Below are positions 51,432 to 60,264 of a stretch of DNA of 64,000 nucleotides, piece by piece. Where the stretch lies: positions 682,001 to 746,000 of the forward strand of contig NZ_JBEWYP010000001.1 in NCBI RefSeq assembly GCF_040566555.1. Direction: 5' to 3'. Position 1 is the first letter of the stretch. Each line of letters starts with the position of its first letter. The DNA is from Sediminicola sp040566555. Its GTDB lineage: Bacteria > Bacteroidota > Bacteroidia > Flavobacteriales > Flavobacteriaceae. Below the pieces are notes generated by a model, which saw nothing but the letters and a program-made list of their open reading frames with translations, searched no databases and was not told the DNA's origin. The position numbers and the translations under genes are program-made.

Positions 51432-51806
51432 TTACTTCTTAGGTCGTTTAGCTCCGTACTTAGATCTACGTTGGGTTCTTCCAGCAACACCTGCTGTATC
51501 CAATGCACCTCTAACGATGTGGTATCTAACACCTGGCAAATCCTTTACTCTTCCGCCTCTTACTAATACTATCGAGTGCTCTTGAAGATTGTGTCCTTCT
51601 CCAGGGATGTAAGCGTTCACCTCTTTACCATTGGTCAACCTAACCCTTGCAACTTTACGCATTGCAGAGTTTGGTTTCTTTGGTGTTGTAGTGTAAACAC
51701 GAGTACAAACCCCTCTTCTCTGTGGACACGAATCCAAAGCAGCCGATTTACTCTTCTTAGTAATTGTGGCCCTTCCTTTTCGTACTAATTGTGAAATTGT
51801 TGGCAT
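51432..51806 (-). CDS. rpsL: 30S ribosomal protein S12
   Basis: A 124-residue decoding-centre protein, first gene of the cluster. Signature is TTPKKPNSAMRKVARVRLTN and RVKDLPGVRYHIVRGALDTA. Both lysines whose change gives streptomycin resistance in other bacteria (in KKPNSA and RVKDLPG) are present, so the sequence looks wild-type there. A consensus promoter lies upstream. Confidence 0.98.
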   Translation of the reverse strand: MPTISQLVRKGRATITKKSKSAALDSCPQRRGVCTRVYTTTPKKPNSAMRKVARVRLTNGKEVNAYIPGEGHNLQEHSIVLVRGGRVKDLPGVRYHIVRGALDTAGVAGRTQRRSKYGAKRPKK

Positions 51807-51850
51807 ACTATATATTATATGTATAAAACTTACCCTCTTTTAAGGGCTGG

Positions 51851-51881
51851 CAAATGTAGCAATTATTACTAATAATTCAAA
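51851..51881 (-). promoter_or_regulatory. Promoter of the str/ribosomal cluster
   Basis: Minus strand: TTTG, 19 bases, TACATTTG, a perfect match to the flavobacterial TTG-N17-23-TAnnTTTG. Transcription is predicted to begin near 51845, leaving a leader of about 40 bases before ATG 51806. Confidence 0.75.
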
Positions 51882-52159
51882 TTCTAATGCATTAATTTCC
51901 AATGTTTTTTAAAAAAAGTCAAAAAAGACCCCATTAGCACCCTCTTAAAATCTAAATAAATCCATAGCGCATACTCTCTAAAATCACAATCACAGCCGTC
52001 AGCACTTTTATTGGCAATTCTCCACAACCCTATATAAACATGATATCCTACTATAAAAGCGCAATCTATAGGTTGACAATAATTACCGATTTCCTATCAA
52101 ATGTCCTCTCAAACCATAAATATTAATAATAAGTATCTTAAAAGATTATTAAAATTAGT

Positions 52160-52190
52160 TTGGATTATTAACATGAAATTATGATTTTAG
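52160..52190 (+). promoter_or_regulatory. Weak candidate promoter of the susC operon
   Basis: TTTG at 52159-52162 is followed 17 bases later by TATGATTTT, which fits TAnnTTTG poorly (one inserted base). Distance to ATG 52218 is about 28 bases. This is a guess; a longer leader is possible. Confidence 0.3.
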
Positions 52191-52217
52191 CGGTCAGCTA
52201 ATTCAAATAATTTAAAA

Positions 52218-55200
52218 ATGAGAACAAAACTAAATGGAATCTTGACGCTACTATTAGCGTTTGTTGTGCATTTGACTTTTGCACAAGAGAAAACGATTTC
52301 AGGTACGGTGACCGATCAAGACGGTCTTCCACTGCCTGGGGTCAACATTGTTGTAGTAGGAACCACTAACGGGACCCAGACAGATTTTGATGGAAACTAT
52401 TCCATCCAAGGAAATACGGGTCAAACCCTTTTGTTTACCTATATAGGTCAAAAGGAAGTTAGAATGCCAATTGGAGCAAGCAACACAATTAACGTTCAAA
52501 TGACAGAGGACGCCCAAGCTTTGGAAGAGGTAGTTGTTACCGCCCAAGGTATTAAAAGGGAAAAGCAGGCTTTAGGTTATTCTGTAGCCACAGTGGGCTC
52601 TGAAGATTTAGAGCAAAAGACTGAAGGTGATGTAGGTCGTGTCCTAAGAGGTAAAGCTTCTGGGGTTAACATTACAGCCCAGAGTGGTATCTCTGGATCT
52701 GGAACAAGCATCGTTATTAGAGGTTTCCAGTCATTTTCACAAAACAACCAACCATTATTTATTGTTGATGGTGTACCTTTTAGTAGTGATACAAACGCAG
52801 GGGGTTCTTTCGTAGATGGTAACAACGGTTCTAGCCGTTTCTTAGATTTAGATCCTAACAGTATCGCCAGCGTAAGTGTTTTGAAAGGTTTATCAGCAGC
52901 GACACTTTACGGAGAACAAGGAAAGAACGGGGTAATCTTGATTACAACGAAGAACGGATCAACAGGTGCTAAAAAATCCAAGTCAGAAATCTCGGTAACA
53001 ACATCTTATTTCTTTAACGAAATTGCTTCCATGCCTGAATATCAGGACGATTATGGTAACGGTTTTGACCAAAGATTTGGATGGTTCTTCAGTAACTGGG
53101 GACCTAGCTTTAGAAAAGACGGAGTAACAGGTTGGGGCAATTCAGCCAACTTTCCTGGTATTTATGACTTAAATACTACAGACGGGACAATCAGACACCC
53201 GTATGCTACTGCAAGTAGCGCCACTGGAATTCCTCAGGCATTTCCAGAATTGGCCAATGCAAGATACAAATGGCAACCGTACAGCAGTGTACAGGATTTC
53301 TTTAGAGTAGGTGGTGTTTCCAACGTATCTGTTAACGCAACAGGCGGATCAGATGATGGAAAAGTTTCCTACAATGCCAGTTTTGGTCATTTGGATGATG
53401 AAGGATTTACCCCAGGTAACAATCTTACAAGGAACAACATAGGTATTGGTGGTAGAGCTCAATTGAGCAATAAATTCACCATTACAGGTACAATGAACTA
53501 CTCAAGAACAGATTTCAAAAGCCCTCCAGTAGCGGCTAGTACAGGAAATGGTTCTTTTGGTAGCGGATCATCTGTATTTGGAAACCTTTTCTTTACTCCA
53601 CGTTCTGTGGATCTAATAGGTCTTCCTTTCGAAAACCCGATCACTGGAGGAAGTACTTACTACCGTCAGAACAACAGTATTCAGCATCCACTTTGGACAG
53701 TTAAAAATGCGCGTAACGAACAAGTTACCAACAGAGCATTTGGTAACCTTACCACAGTTTATGACCTTACTGACAACTTGAATTTAACCTATAGATTTGG
53801 ATATGATGTCTACAACGAGCGTAACATCAATTACCAAAACAAAGGTGGTGTTGACGGTAGTGCAGCAACCTTGAGTGGTATTTACCAAACTTGGGATAAC
53901 AACAACACTATCTGGGATCACAGTATTATCTTAAGCGGTAACTATGACCTTACGGAAAAATTGGATGTTAACGTAACTGCCGGTGGTACAACCAGAAGCA
54001 CGAACTATGACAGACAAGGTGTTGCCAGTAGTGGACAGAATGTATTTGGAGTGTTAAGACATTTCAATTTTGACTTACAGGATGAGATTCAATTTACAAG
54101 CTTCCAGAACATTGCAGGTCTTTATGCACAGGCAGATTTTGGATACGACAGAATGTTCTACGCTACTTTCAATGCTAGAAATGACTGGGTTTCCAATCAG
54201 TCTAAAGAAAACAGATCTTTACTTTACAAAGGTGGAAGTTTCTCTTTCATACCAACACAGGCTATTCAAGGTTTAACTAGCCAAGGAGGTTTGAACTACT
54301 TGAAGATTAGAGGTGGTTACGGTGAATCTGCAGGATTTGCACAAGGCTTCCCAACTTCTGTAGATTTAAATATAGATACTCAGGCATTTTTAAATGGAGA
54401 CGGACAAAGTGTTGTAACCAACTCGGTTTCGAACACTGTGGCCAACCCAGACATACTTCCTGAGCGCTACACAGAATTTGAAGTAGGTATTGAATCTAGG
54501 TTGTTCGATAGTAGATTGACACTTGACGTATCGGCCTACAAGCGTATCACAAAAGATTTGATCGTAAACAGACCTTTGGATCCTAGTACAGGAGGTACTT
54601 CAACCCAGACAAACGTAGGGGAGATTGAAGGTGAAGGTTTAGAAGTAGATTTAGGTTTAGATATCTTCAGAAGCGACAAAGGTGGCTTCAACTGGAGTGT
54701 TAACTCTAACTTCAACACCAACAAAGCGGTTGTAACAGACTTGGGAGCAGACACGGAATTGATCATCTATTCTGGATTCTCCAACTTAGGTAATGCCGCC
54801 ATCGTAGGTGAGCAATTAGGAGTAATTGCAGGTAGTAGAATTGCAAGAAACGCCAATGGTGAGTTCTTGGTAAGTGGTTCTGGTAACTACATTGAGGAAG
54901 AAGTTGACGAAAACGGGTTGTTGCCTGTAATTGGTAACCCAACTCCAGATTGGACGTTGAACGTAACCAATAACTTTTCTTATCAGAACTTCAACATGAG
55001 CTTCTTGTTCAACCATGTACAAGGTGGTGACATCTATACTAGTACTGTAGCAACTTTATTGGGTAGAGGTTTAACAACTGATACATCTGATAGGGAGAAT
55101 GTTTATGTTTTACCTGGTGTTGCACCTGATGGCAACCCTAACTCTGTTCAGATCAACAACTCGGATTACTACTTCAGTAACGTATTGTTCGGACCATCTG

Positions 55201-55472
55201 AACTGCAGATTTACGATGCCACTACTTTAAGATTACAAGAAATTTCTCTTGGATATTCTGTGCCTAAGAAACATTTGGACAATACTCCATTTGGATCGAT
55301 AAGCTTTACAGTAACAGGATTCAACATGTGGTACAAGGCCTTTAACGTGCCAGATGGAACCAACTTTGACCCTAACGTTGCGGGTGTTGGTGTAGGTAAC
55401 GGAATTGGATTCGATTTCTTAAACGGACCTAGCTCCAAGAGATATGGATTTAGTGTAAAAGCTACCTTTTAA
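52218..55472 (+). CDS. SusC/RagA-family TonB-dependent outer-membrane transporter
   Basis: A 1084-residue outer-membrane transporter. Signal peptide about residues 1-22 (MRTKLNGILTLLLAFVVHLT); a carboxypeptidase-regulatory-like domain (about 28-105) with ISGTVTDQDGLPLPGVNIVV; the TonB box-like EEVVVTAQGIKREKQALGYS; the plug with GKASGVNITAQSGISGSGTS, QPLFIVDGVPF and LKGLSAATLYGEQGKNGVIL; then a barrel ending GFSVKATF with the terminal Phe. It forms a pair with the SusD-like lipoprotein encoded 26 bases downstream. No glycoside hydrolase, peptidase or regulator is present, so the cargo (glycan, peptide or other) is open. Confidence 0.96.
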   Translation: MRTKLNGILTLLLAFVVHLTFAQEKTISGTVTDQDGLPLPGVNIVVVGTTNGTQTDFDGNYSIQGNTGQTLLFTYIGQKEVRMPIGASNTINVQMTEDAQALEEVVVTAQGIKREKQALGYSVATVGSEDLEQKTEGDVGRVLRGKASGVNITAQSGISGSGTSIVIRGFQSFSQNNQPLFIVDGVPFSSDTNAGGSFVDGNNGSSRFLDLDPNSIASVSVLKGLSAATLYGEQGKNGVILITTKNGSTGAKKSKSEISVTTSYFFNEIASMPEYQDDYGNGFDQRFGWFFSNWGPSFRKDGVTGWGNSANFPGIYDLNTTDGTIRHPYATASSATGIPQAFPELANARYKWQPYSSVQDFFRVGGVSNVSVNATGGSDDGKVSYNASFGHLDDEGFTPGNNLTRNNIGIGGRAQLSNKFTITGTMNYSRTDFKSPPVAASTGNGSFGSGSSVFGNLFFTPRSVDLIGLPFENPITGGSTYYRQNNSIQHPLWTVKNARNEQVTNRAFGNLTTVYDLTDNLNLTYRFGYDVYNERNINYQNKGGVDGSAATLSGIYQTWDNNNTIWDHSIILSGNYDLTEKLDVNVTAGGTTRSTNYDRQGVASSGQNVFGVLRHFNFDLQDEIQFTSFQNIAGLYAQADFGYDRMFYATFNARNDWVSNQSKENRSLLYKGGSFSFIPTQAIQGLTSQGGLNYLKIRGGYGESAGFAQGFPTSVDLNIDTQAFLNGDGQSVVTNSVSNTVANPDILPERYTEFEVGIESRLFDSRLTLDVSAYKRITKDLIVNRPLDPSTGGTSTQTNVGEIEGEGLEVDLGLDIFRSDKGGFNWSVNSNFNTNKAVVTDLGADTELIIYSGFSNLGNAAIVGEQLGVIAGSRIARNANGEFLVSGSGNYIEEEVDENGLLPVIGNPTPDWTLNVTNNFSYQNFNMSFLFNHVQGGDIYTSTVATLLGRGLTTDTSDRENVYVLPGVAPDGNPNSVQINNSDYYFSNVLFGPSELQIYDATTLRLQEISLGYSVPKKHLDNTPFGSISFTVTGFNMWYKAFNVPDGTNFDPNVAGVGVGNGIGFDFLNGPSSKRYGFSVKATF

Positions 55473-55498
55473 TTTTAACAAAACAAAGTATCGAAATT

Positions 55499-57145
55499 AT
55501 GAAACAATTATTTAAAATATTTTGTATCGCAACGGTTCTTGGAGCTTCTTTACTTCAATCCTGCGAAACAACAGAACTGGACCTTAGGAAGAATCCTAAT
55601 GCCCTGTCAGCGGACCAAGGGAACCCTGACTTTTTATTAAATGGCATACAATTATCATTTGTCTCCTTAGTAGAAAGTTTAGGTGGCACTGGTGCCGAAA
55701 TGACCCGTATTGACTATATGTTCGGTAGGGACTACAGAAACGTATATTCTCCTGCTTCTTTTGACGGAGAATGGACTACGGCCTATACGCAAATCAGAAC
55801 GGATATCAATGCTCTTACGCCATTGGCTGAAGAAGCTGGACTAAACTATCATTTAGGTATGGCCCAATTTATGGAAGCGTATACTTTAGCATCTTTGGTA
55901 GATTTCTTTGGAGATGTACCTTATACTGAGGCTAACTTGGGATCTGAAAACTTTAATCCTAGTGTAGATCCGGGAGCTACTGTTTATGACGCTGCTCTTG
56001 GTCTTATAGATGATGCAATTGCTAATTTCACTGATGGTGGTGCTGCAGACCCACAGAACGACTTTTTCTACGATGGAGATGCCAGTAAGTGGATCAAAGC
56101 TTGTAATACGCTTAAATTAAAGCTTTACATGACCAGCAGATTGGCCAACAGCGGTGCACTAGCCAGTTTTAATGCTATCATTGCTTCTAACAATTACATA
56201 TCTTCAACAGCGGATGATTTTCAGTTCCAGTGGGGTGTGAATGAAGTACAGCCAGATACAAGACATCCAAGATACAGTGCTAGTTACACTGCTCAAGGTG
56301 GTACAGATTACATGTCCAATCATCAAATGAACTATATGCTTCAGAACGATGATCCTAGGATTCGTTACTATTTTTACAGACAAAATGAAGAGACCCCAGG
56401 TGCAGAAGCCCCTCCGGCTTTGGAAGTATTGCAGTGTTCTTTACAGACACCTCCTTCCCACTACACAGGTTTCCCATTTTGCTATTTACCAAACGGGTAT
56501 TGGGGTAGAGATCATGGAAGTGACGAAGGAACACCACCAGATGGTTTCTTGAGATCATTGATAGGTGTTTATCCTGCAGGAGGTAAATTTGACGATAGTT
56601 CTTTTGAAGGACAAGGTCAAGGTGATGGTGCTGGAGGTAACGGAGTTACCCCAATATTATTGGCTTCTTGGGTAGATTTTTGGAGAGCAGAAGCTGCCAT
56701 GGTGAACAACAACCCAGCAGGTGCAAGAACTTTCGTACTTGCAGGTCTTGCTAAATCTGTAGCCAAGGTACAGTCTTTCGGATCTTTAGATTCATCTTCA
56801 GACCTTTCAACAGCTCCAACCGCTGCTGATGTTGCAGATCACAGTGTAGCAATTGCTGCAGCATTTGACGCTGATAACACAGGTGGATGGAATGTTTTAG
56901 GACAAGAGTTCTTTACAGCATTGTTTGGAAATGGTATAGACGCTTACAACTTCTACAGAAGAACTGGATATCCAAACAGCCTACAGCCAAGTTTAGAACC
57001 ACAGCCTGGTGCTTTCATCAGATCTGTATTCTATTCAGCTAACTTTGTGAACAACAACTCTAACGTAACACAAAAAGCAGATCAAACCCAACAAGTATTC
57101 TGGGATACGAATCCTGGTTCACCAGCATTTCCATTATCTAACTAA
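55499..57145 (+). CDS. SusD/RagB-family nutrient-binding lipoprotein
   Basis: A 548-residue surface lipoprotein that forms a lid on the SusC barrel. The signal is MKQLFKIFCIATVLGASLLQ plus SC, lipobox LLQSC. The mature protein starts ETTELDLRKNPNALSADQGN and has the helical SusD pattern (MAQFMEAYTLASLVDFFGDV, NDFFYDGDASKWIKACNTLK, LKLYMTSRLANSG), matching the SusD-homolog group with the DFFGDVPYTEA motif. Ligand unknown. Confidence 0.95.
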   Translation: MKQLFKIFCIATVLGASLLQSCETTELDLRKNPNALSADQGNPDFLLNGIQLSFVSLVESLGGTGAEMTRIDYMFGRDYRNVYSPASFDGEWTTAYTQIRTDINALTPLAEEAGLNYHLGMAQFMEAYTLASLVDFFGDVPYTEANLGSENFNPSVDPGATVYDAALGLIDDAIANFTDGGAADPQNDFFYDGDASKWIKACNTLKLKLYMTSRLANSGALASFNAIIASNNYISSTADDFQFQWGVNEVQPDTRHPRYSASYTAQGGTDYMSNHQMNYMLQNDDPRIRYYFYRQNEETPGAEAPPALEVLQCSLQTPPSHYTGFPFCYLPNGYWGRDHGSDEGTPPDGFLRSLIGVYPAGGKFDDSSFEGQGQGDGAGGNGVTPILLASWVDFWRAEAAMVNNNPAGARTFVLAGLAKSVAKVQSFGSLDSSSDLSTAPTAADVADHSVAIAAAFDADNTGGWNVLGQEFFTALFGNGIDAYNFYRRTGYPNSLQPSLEPQPGAFIRSVFYSANFVNNNSNVTQKADQTQQVFWDTNPGSPAFPLSN

Positions 57146-57155
57146 ATAAAAGAAA

Positions 57156-58127
57156 ATGAAAAAAATATTATTAAAAATATCGACTGTTGCCCTAGCTCTG
57201 ATAACCTTAGGTTGTTCTAGCGACGATAACGTAATAGATATCGTTACCAGGGATCTTAGCACCGATCTTCCGTTCCTTAGAATTACGAGTCAAACCGGAA
57301 GAAGTTTAAACTTGTTCGATACTGATTCAAAATACACTGTGAATTTTGAATATCAAGAAGTTGAGAACACAAGCGCCATGGAAAAATTTGAGCGCGTTGA
57401 TTTCAGTATCAACTTCATCGATAACTTTGATGATGGGGTTGACAACTCTAAAGCTGCAGTAGCTTTTGGTACTTTAGGAAAAAGTGACTTTTCAGCACTA
57501 AGTTCCTTTGGAATGCCTGTAGGCTCTTTCGATTATACTTTCGGAGAAGCATTAACAGCACTTGGACTTACAACAGCCCAAGTTAATGGTGGTGACCAGT
57601 TTCAATTGAACTGGGAATTGTTCCTTACTGATGGAAGTTCAATCAATAGTTCAGATGTCAGTGGTAACATTAGTGCGGTTGGAGGGTATTATTCTTCTCC
57701 ATACCAATCCAGAGCTGCAATGGTATGCTTGTTTGATGCGCCTGATTTCTTTGTAGGTGACTATCAATTGGAGCAATTGTCAGGTTCAGATCCATTTGGA
57801 ATAGGACCCACTTTTGGTTCTCAAGTAGTAACACTTACTGCTACAGGAGCCACCCAAAGACAATTCAATTTCCTTTATTACCCAGGAGCTTTTGATGCTA
57901 ATTACACATTTACAATGAATTTTGTTTGTGATAGACTCAGCATGGTAGGAGCTGGAGGTTTAGGTTGCGGTGGCAGTATTGGCCAAACAACCGGTGATAC
58001 ACCAACCTTCTTTGATCAAAATCTTGTTGATGATGCTGAAATCATATTGAGCATTACCGATTTTGATGGTGATGGTGGATGTGGTACAGGATCAAACCAG
58101 ATCACTGTAAGGCTAACGAAACTATAA
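57156..58127 (+). CDS. Third lipoprotein of the SusCD operon, function unknown
   Basis: A 323-residue lipoprotein starting MKKILLKISTVALALITLGC with the acylated Cys at residue 20, followed by SSDDN, a surface-export type Ser/Asp-rich signal. The mature part is beta-rich: FEYQEVENTSAMEKFERVDF, a middle FGEALTALGLTTAQVNGGDQ, and a C-terminal domain from about residue 195 (FFVGDYQLEQLSGSDPFGIG, then CDRLSMVGAGGLGCGGS and DGDGGCGTGSNQITVRLTKL). Such auxiliary proteins often bind the same ligand as SusD at the surface. Starts 10 bases after susD-like. Confidence 0.8.
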   Translation: MKKILLKISTVALALITLGCSSDDNVIDIVTRDLSTDLPFLRITSQTGRSLNLFDTDSKYTVNFEYQEVENTSAMEKFERVDFSINFIDNFDDGVDNSKAAVAFGTLGKSDFSALSSFGMPVGSFDYTFGEALTALGLTTAQVNGGDQFQLNWELFLTDGSSINSSDVSGNISAVGGYYSSPYQSRAAMVCLFDAPDFFVGDYQLEQLSGSDPFGIGPTFGSQVVTLTATGATQRQFNFLYYPGAFDANYTFTMNFVCDRLSMVGAGGLGCGGSIGQTTGDTPTFFDQNLVDDAEIILSITDFDGDGGCGTGSNQITVRLTKL

Positions 58128-58519
58128 GATTAGCTTAAAGTAATTCAGAAAGGCCACTCCCATGAAAATGGAGAGTGGCTTTTTCATTTATAATATCATA
58201 ATATTAGGTATAACAATGATCATTCATAGTTAATCCAAAAAGTATTGTAGAAAACCCATCCACTAATGTTGTTTGGGAATTTAAAGGTGCAGGACTATTC
58301 CCAAGGCCCTACCCTATTTACAATAACAGAAGCTGATTTGCGTTTTTTGCACTTAGCGTAAATAAGCATATATTTAGACCCCGACAAGTGATTATTTTCT
58401 CCGCACAAGTGTTTTTAAATTTTAACACTGTTAGATGTAACAAATACTAACTAATTGCAACTAATGCACGGTCAACACTTTTTGTTGGTCCAAAGCTTAA
58501 ATTTTAATTAATTAAAAAA
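58128..58519. other. 392-base intergenic region after the SusCD operon
   Basis: Besides the terminator at 58151-58184 it holds AT-rich DNA without an open frame of coding character or a strong promoter; TAAATTTT near 58500 is a partial -7 match before the next gene. No RNA gene is recognised. Confidence 0.5.
58151..58184 (+). terminator. Terminator of the SusCD operon
   Basis: GCCACTC, 13-base loop region with further pairing (CCAT/ATGG), GAGTGGC, then TTTTT. It lies 24 bases after the stop of the third lipoprotein gene. Confidence 0.85.
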
Positions 58520-59251
58520 ATGATGAGAACTATTTTATTACCCTTGGCGTTTCTATTTTTCTATACAGGTTCATATGCCCAAGGAGCCACCAGTGCTAAA
58601 TTGGACAACTTTACAGGAAACGGCTATGCAGGAGCTGCATTTTCAGCGATGCGAAAAAAATTAAACTCCCCTTCCGACTTGGAAACAGTAGGATCTGTTT
58701 ACATAGACGAACGTTTTGTACCCTGCAAAGTATTTTATAATGATGAAATGATTGGTAATTTTTATTACCGACACAATGCTTTTAACGATGAAGTAGAAAT
58801 AAAAGATACCCAATTTGGGGAGCAGCCAGAGAGTTCCCTTGCGACGATCAAAGAACTAAGACTTGTAGATGAATTGGATAACAAAGAATTAGCTCTAAAG
58901 GCCTATAAAAATAAAAAGGACGTTGTTAGAAATGGATATTTGTATAAATTGAATGAAGGAGACAAATACGACTTATTTTTTAAGAACAGTGTAAAATTTA
59001 CAGAAGGAACCAATCCTGTAAATTCCATGGTAAGAGCTACTCCCAACAAATTTTCCCACTTCACGGAGTACTATTTCATGAAGGATGGTGATAAATTGGC
59101 CCACTACATCGGGAAGAAAAAAAGTGAGTTCTTGAGAGCATTTGAAAAGGGCAAAAGAGATTCAATTGCGAATTATATCAAAGAAGAAAAAATCAACCTT
59201 AAAAAAGAGGAAGACCTCATGAAGGTATTTAATTATCTGAATTCCATTTAG
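58520..59251 (+). CDS. Secreted protein of unknown function, copy A of a tandem pair
   Basis: A 243-residue protein with a signal peptide (MMRTILLPLAFLFFYTGSYA, then QGAT); the second Met (58523) could also start. The middle part has CKVFYNDEMIGNFYYRHNAF and NDEVEIKD, followed by a variable region and NSMVRATPNKFSHFTEYYFM, and a C-terminal charged helix (IKEEKINLKKEEDLMKVFNY). It shares this whole layout with the next gene (copy B). I do not recognise the family; the pattern of short Tyr/Phe-rich strands suggests a beta domain closed by a helix. Likely periplasmic or exported. Confidence 0.75.
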   Translation: MMRTILLPLAFLFFYTGSYAQGATSAKLDNFTGNGYAGAAFSAMRKKLNSPSDLETVGSVYIDERFVPCKVFYNDEMIGNFYYRHNAFNDEVEIKDTQFGEQPESSLATIKELRLVDELDNKELALKAYKNKKDVVRNGYLYKLNEGDKYDLFFKNSVKFTEGTNPVNSMVRATPNKFSHFTEYYFMKDGDKLAHYIGKKKSEFLRAFEKGKRDSIANYIKEEKINLKKEEDLMKVFNYLNSI

Positions 59252-59273
59252 AATCCCTAAAAAAATCCAATAA

Positions 59274-59303
59274 AAAACCTTTAGGCCCAACCTAAAGGTT
59301 TTT
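59274..59303 (+). terminator. Terminator after copy A
   Basis: AAAAACCTTTAGG, CCAA loop region, CCTAAAGGTTTTT and more T residues; 23 bases past the stop of the 243-residue gene. Confidence 0.85.
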
Positions 59304-59403
59304 TTATGCGCTTAGATTCCATTAAGGCGAATCATTTTAACACAAACTAAATACTGTAGCTTTTTGGTTTTTAGTAACTTAACGCACAACAACCTATAAT
59401 ACA

Positions 59404-60204
59404 ATGATCATGTCATCCATTTCAAGCATGCAGTTAAGGCTTTTGTATATATTTAGTTTAACTGTTCTTTACAACCTACCATTAATGGCCCAAACTACCA
59501 TTAATTACAATACCTCTTCCAGGCCCTCAGGCGATGCAGCAATGGAAGCAGCTGCTAATCTGATGACAAGGAGAAATCCCTCCAATGATTTTCTGTTCAG
59601 CAACGTTAGGAATGCCGAGGTGAATGTTGATTGGAAAAACGCCAGTGGCTCACCATATCTAAAAGAGAGCTTCTCACCATGTAAACTCTATTCAAATAAT
59701 GAACAGCTCGGTAGTTTTTACTATCGCTATAACGCCTATAGCGACGAAATAGAACTAAAAGAAAGCCTATCCAGTCCTCAGATTTCTTCCTTAGTGCAAA
59801 ACAAGCATTTTCGATTAATCGATGGATCCAACATCTATACGTATAATACCATCGTTTCCAAAAAAAATGAACATTCAGAAGGTCACCTAAACCTTCTTGA
59901 AGACGGAGAGCATTTTAGTTTGTTCCGAAAGGACTTTGTAACATTTAAAAAAGGGGCTCCAGCCCCTAACTCCATGGTTAAAGCTACTCCGGATAAATTC
60001 ACCAATTTTACGGAATTTTACTATGTAGAAAAGAGCTCTGGGAACGAGCAAGCCTATTTTCTTGACAACAATCTAAAAAACTTTCTGAACTCCCGGAATA
60101 AGAACGAAAAGGTAAAAATAAAAACGATCATAAAAGAACAAAAACTCAACACCAAAAAAGAAGCAGACCTCATCCTACTTTTTAGGTTGCTCAATAACCG
60201 TTGA
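59404..60204 (+). CDS. Secreted protein of unknown function, copy B of a tandem pair
   Basis: A 266-residue paralogue of the preceding gene. Signal peptide MIMSSISSMQLRLLYIFSLT and VLYNLPLMAQ (start 59404, 59410 or 59428 are all possible). The matching core is CKLYSNNEQLGSFYYRYNAY and SDEIELKE; the second shared block is NSMVKATPDKFTNFTEFYYV; the C-terminal helix is IKEQKLNTKKEADLILLFRL. Copies A and B each have own signals and a terminator between them, so they are expressed separately. Function unknown. Confidence 0.75.
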   Translation: MIMSSISSMQLRLLYIFSLTVLYNLPLMAQTTINYNTSSRPSGDAAMEAAANLMTRRNPSNDFLFSNVRNAEVNVDWKNASGSPYLKESFSPCKLYSNNEQLGSFYYRYNAYSDEIELKESLSSPQISSLVQNKHFRLIDGSNIYTYNTIVSKKNEHSEGHLNLLEDGEHFSLFRKDFVTFKKGAPAPNSMVKATPDKFTNFTEFYYVEKSSGNEQAYFLDNNLKNFLNSRNKNEKVKIKTIIKEQKLNTKKEADLILLFRLLNNR

Positions 60205-60225
60205 TAATCCTTATTTAAATTTTGG

Positions 60226-60260
60226 TTGTATTATATAGATGGTTTTTTATTTTACCTTTG
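60226..60260 (+). promoter_or_regulatory. Predicted promoter of the rlmB-like gene, leaderless type
   Basis: TACCTTTG at 60253-60260 matches TAnnTTTG; the ATG at 60265 begins four bases after it, so transcription would start at or next to the start codon. TTG at 60226-60228 is 24 bases upstream, one more than usual. Confidence 0.5.
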
Positions 60261-60264
60261 CCCC

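Larger units (their letters stand above)
51807..52217. other. 411-base divergent intergenic region rpsL-susC
   Basis: It contains the rpsL promoter (51851-51881) and, at the other side, a possible susC promoter (52160-52190). In between is AT-rich DNA with no open frame of note, no tRNA cloverleaf that I can see, and no terminator. Confidence 0.6.

Noticed and set aside
51807..52217. A tRNA or small RNA between rpsL and susC
   Set aside because: No cloverleaf, no GC-rich segment and no terminator were found in this AT-rich spacer.
54536..55438. Antisense open frames opposite the susC gene
   Set aside because: They are mirror frames of a well-supported coding region with no start or promoter signals of their own.
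58300..58519. A riboswitch or small RNA before the 243-residue gene
   Set aside because: The region is AT-rich and I could not see a stable or family-specific fold.
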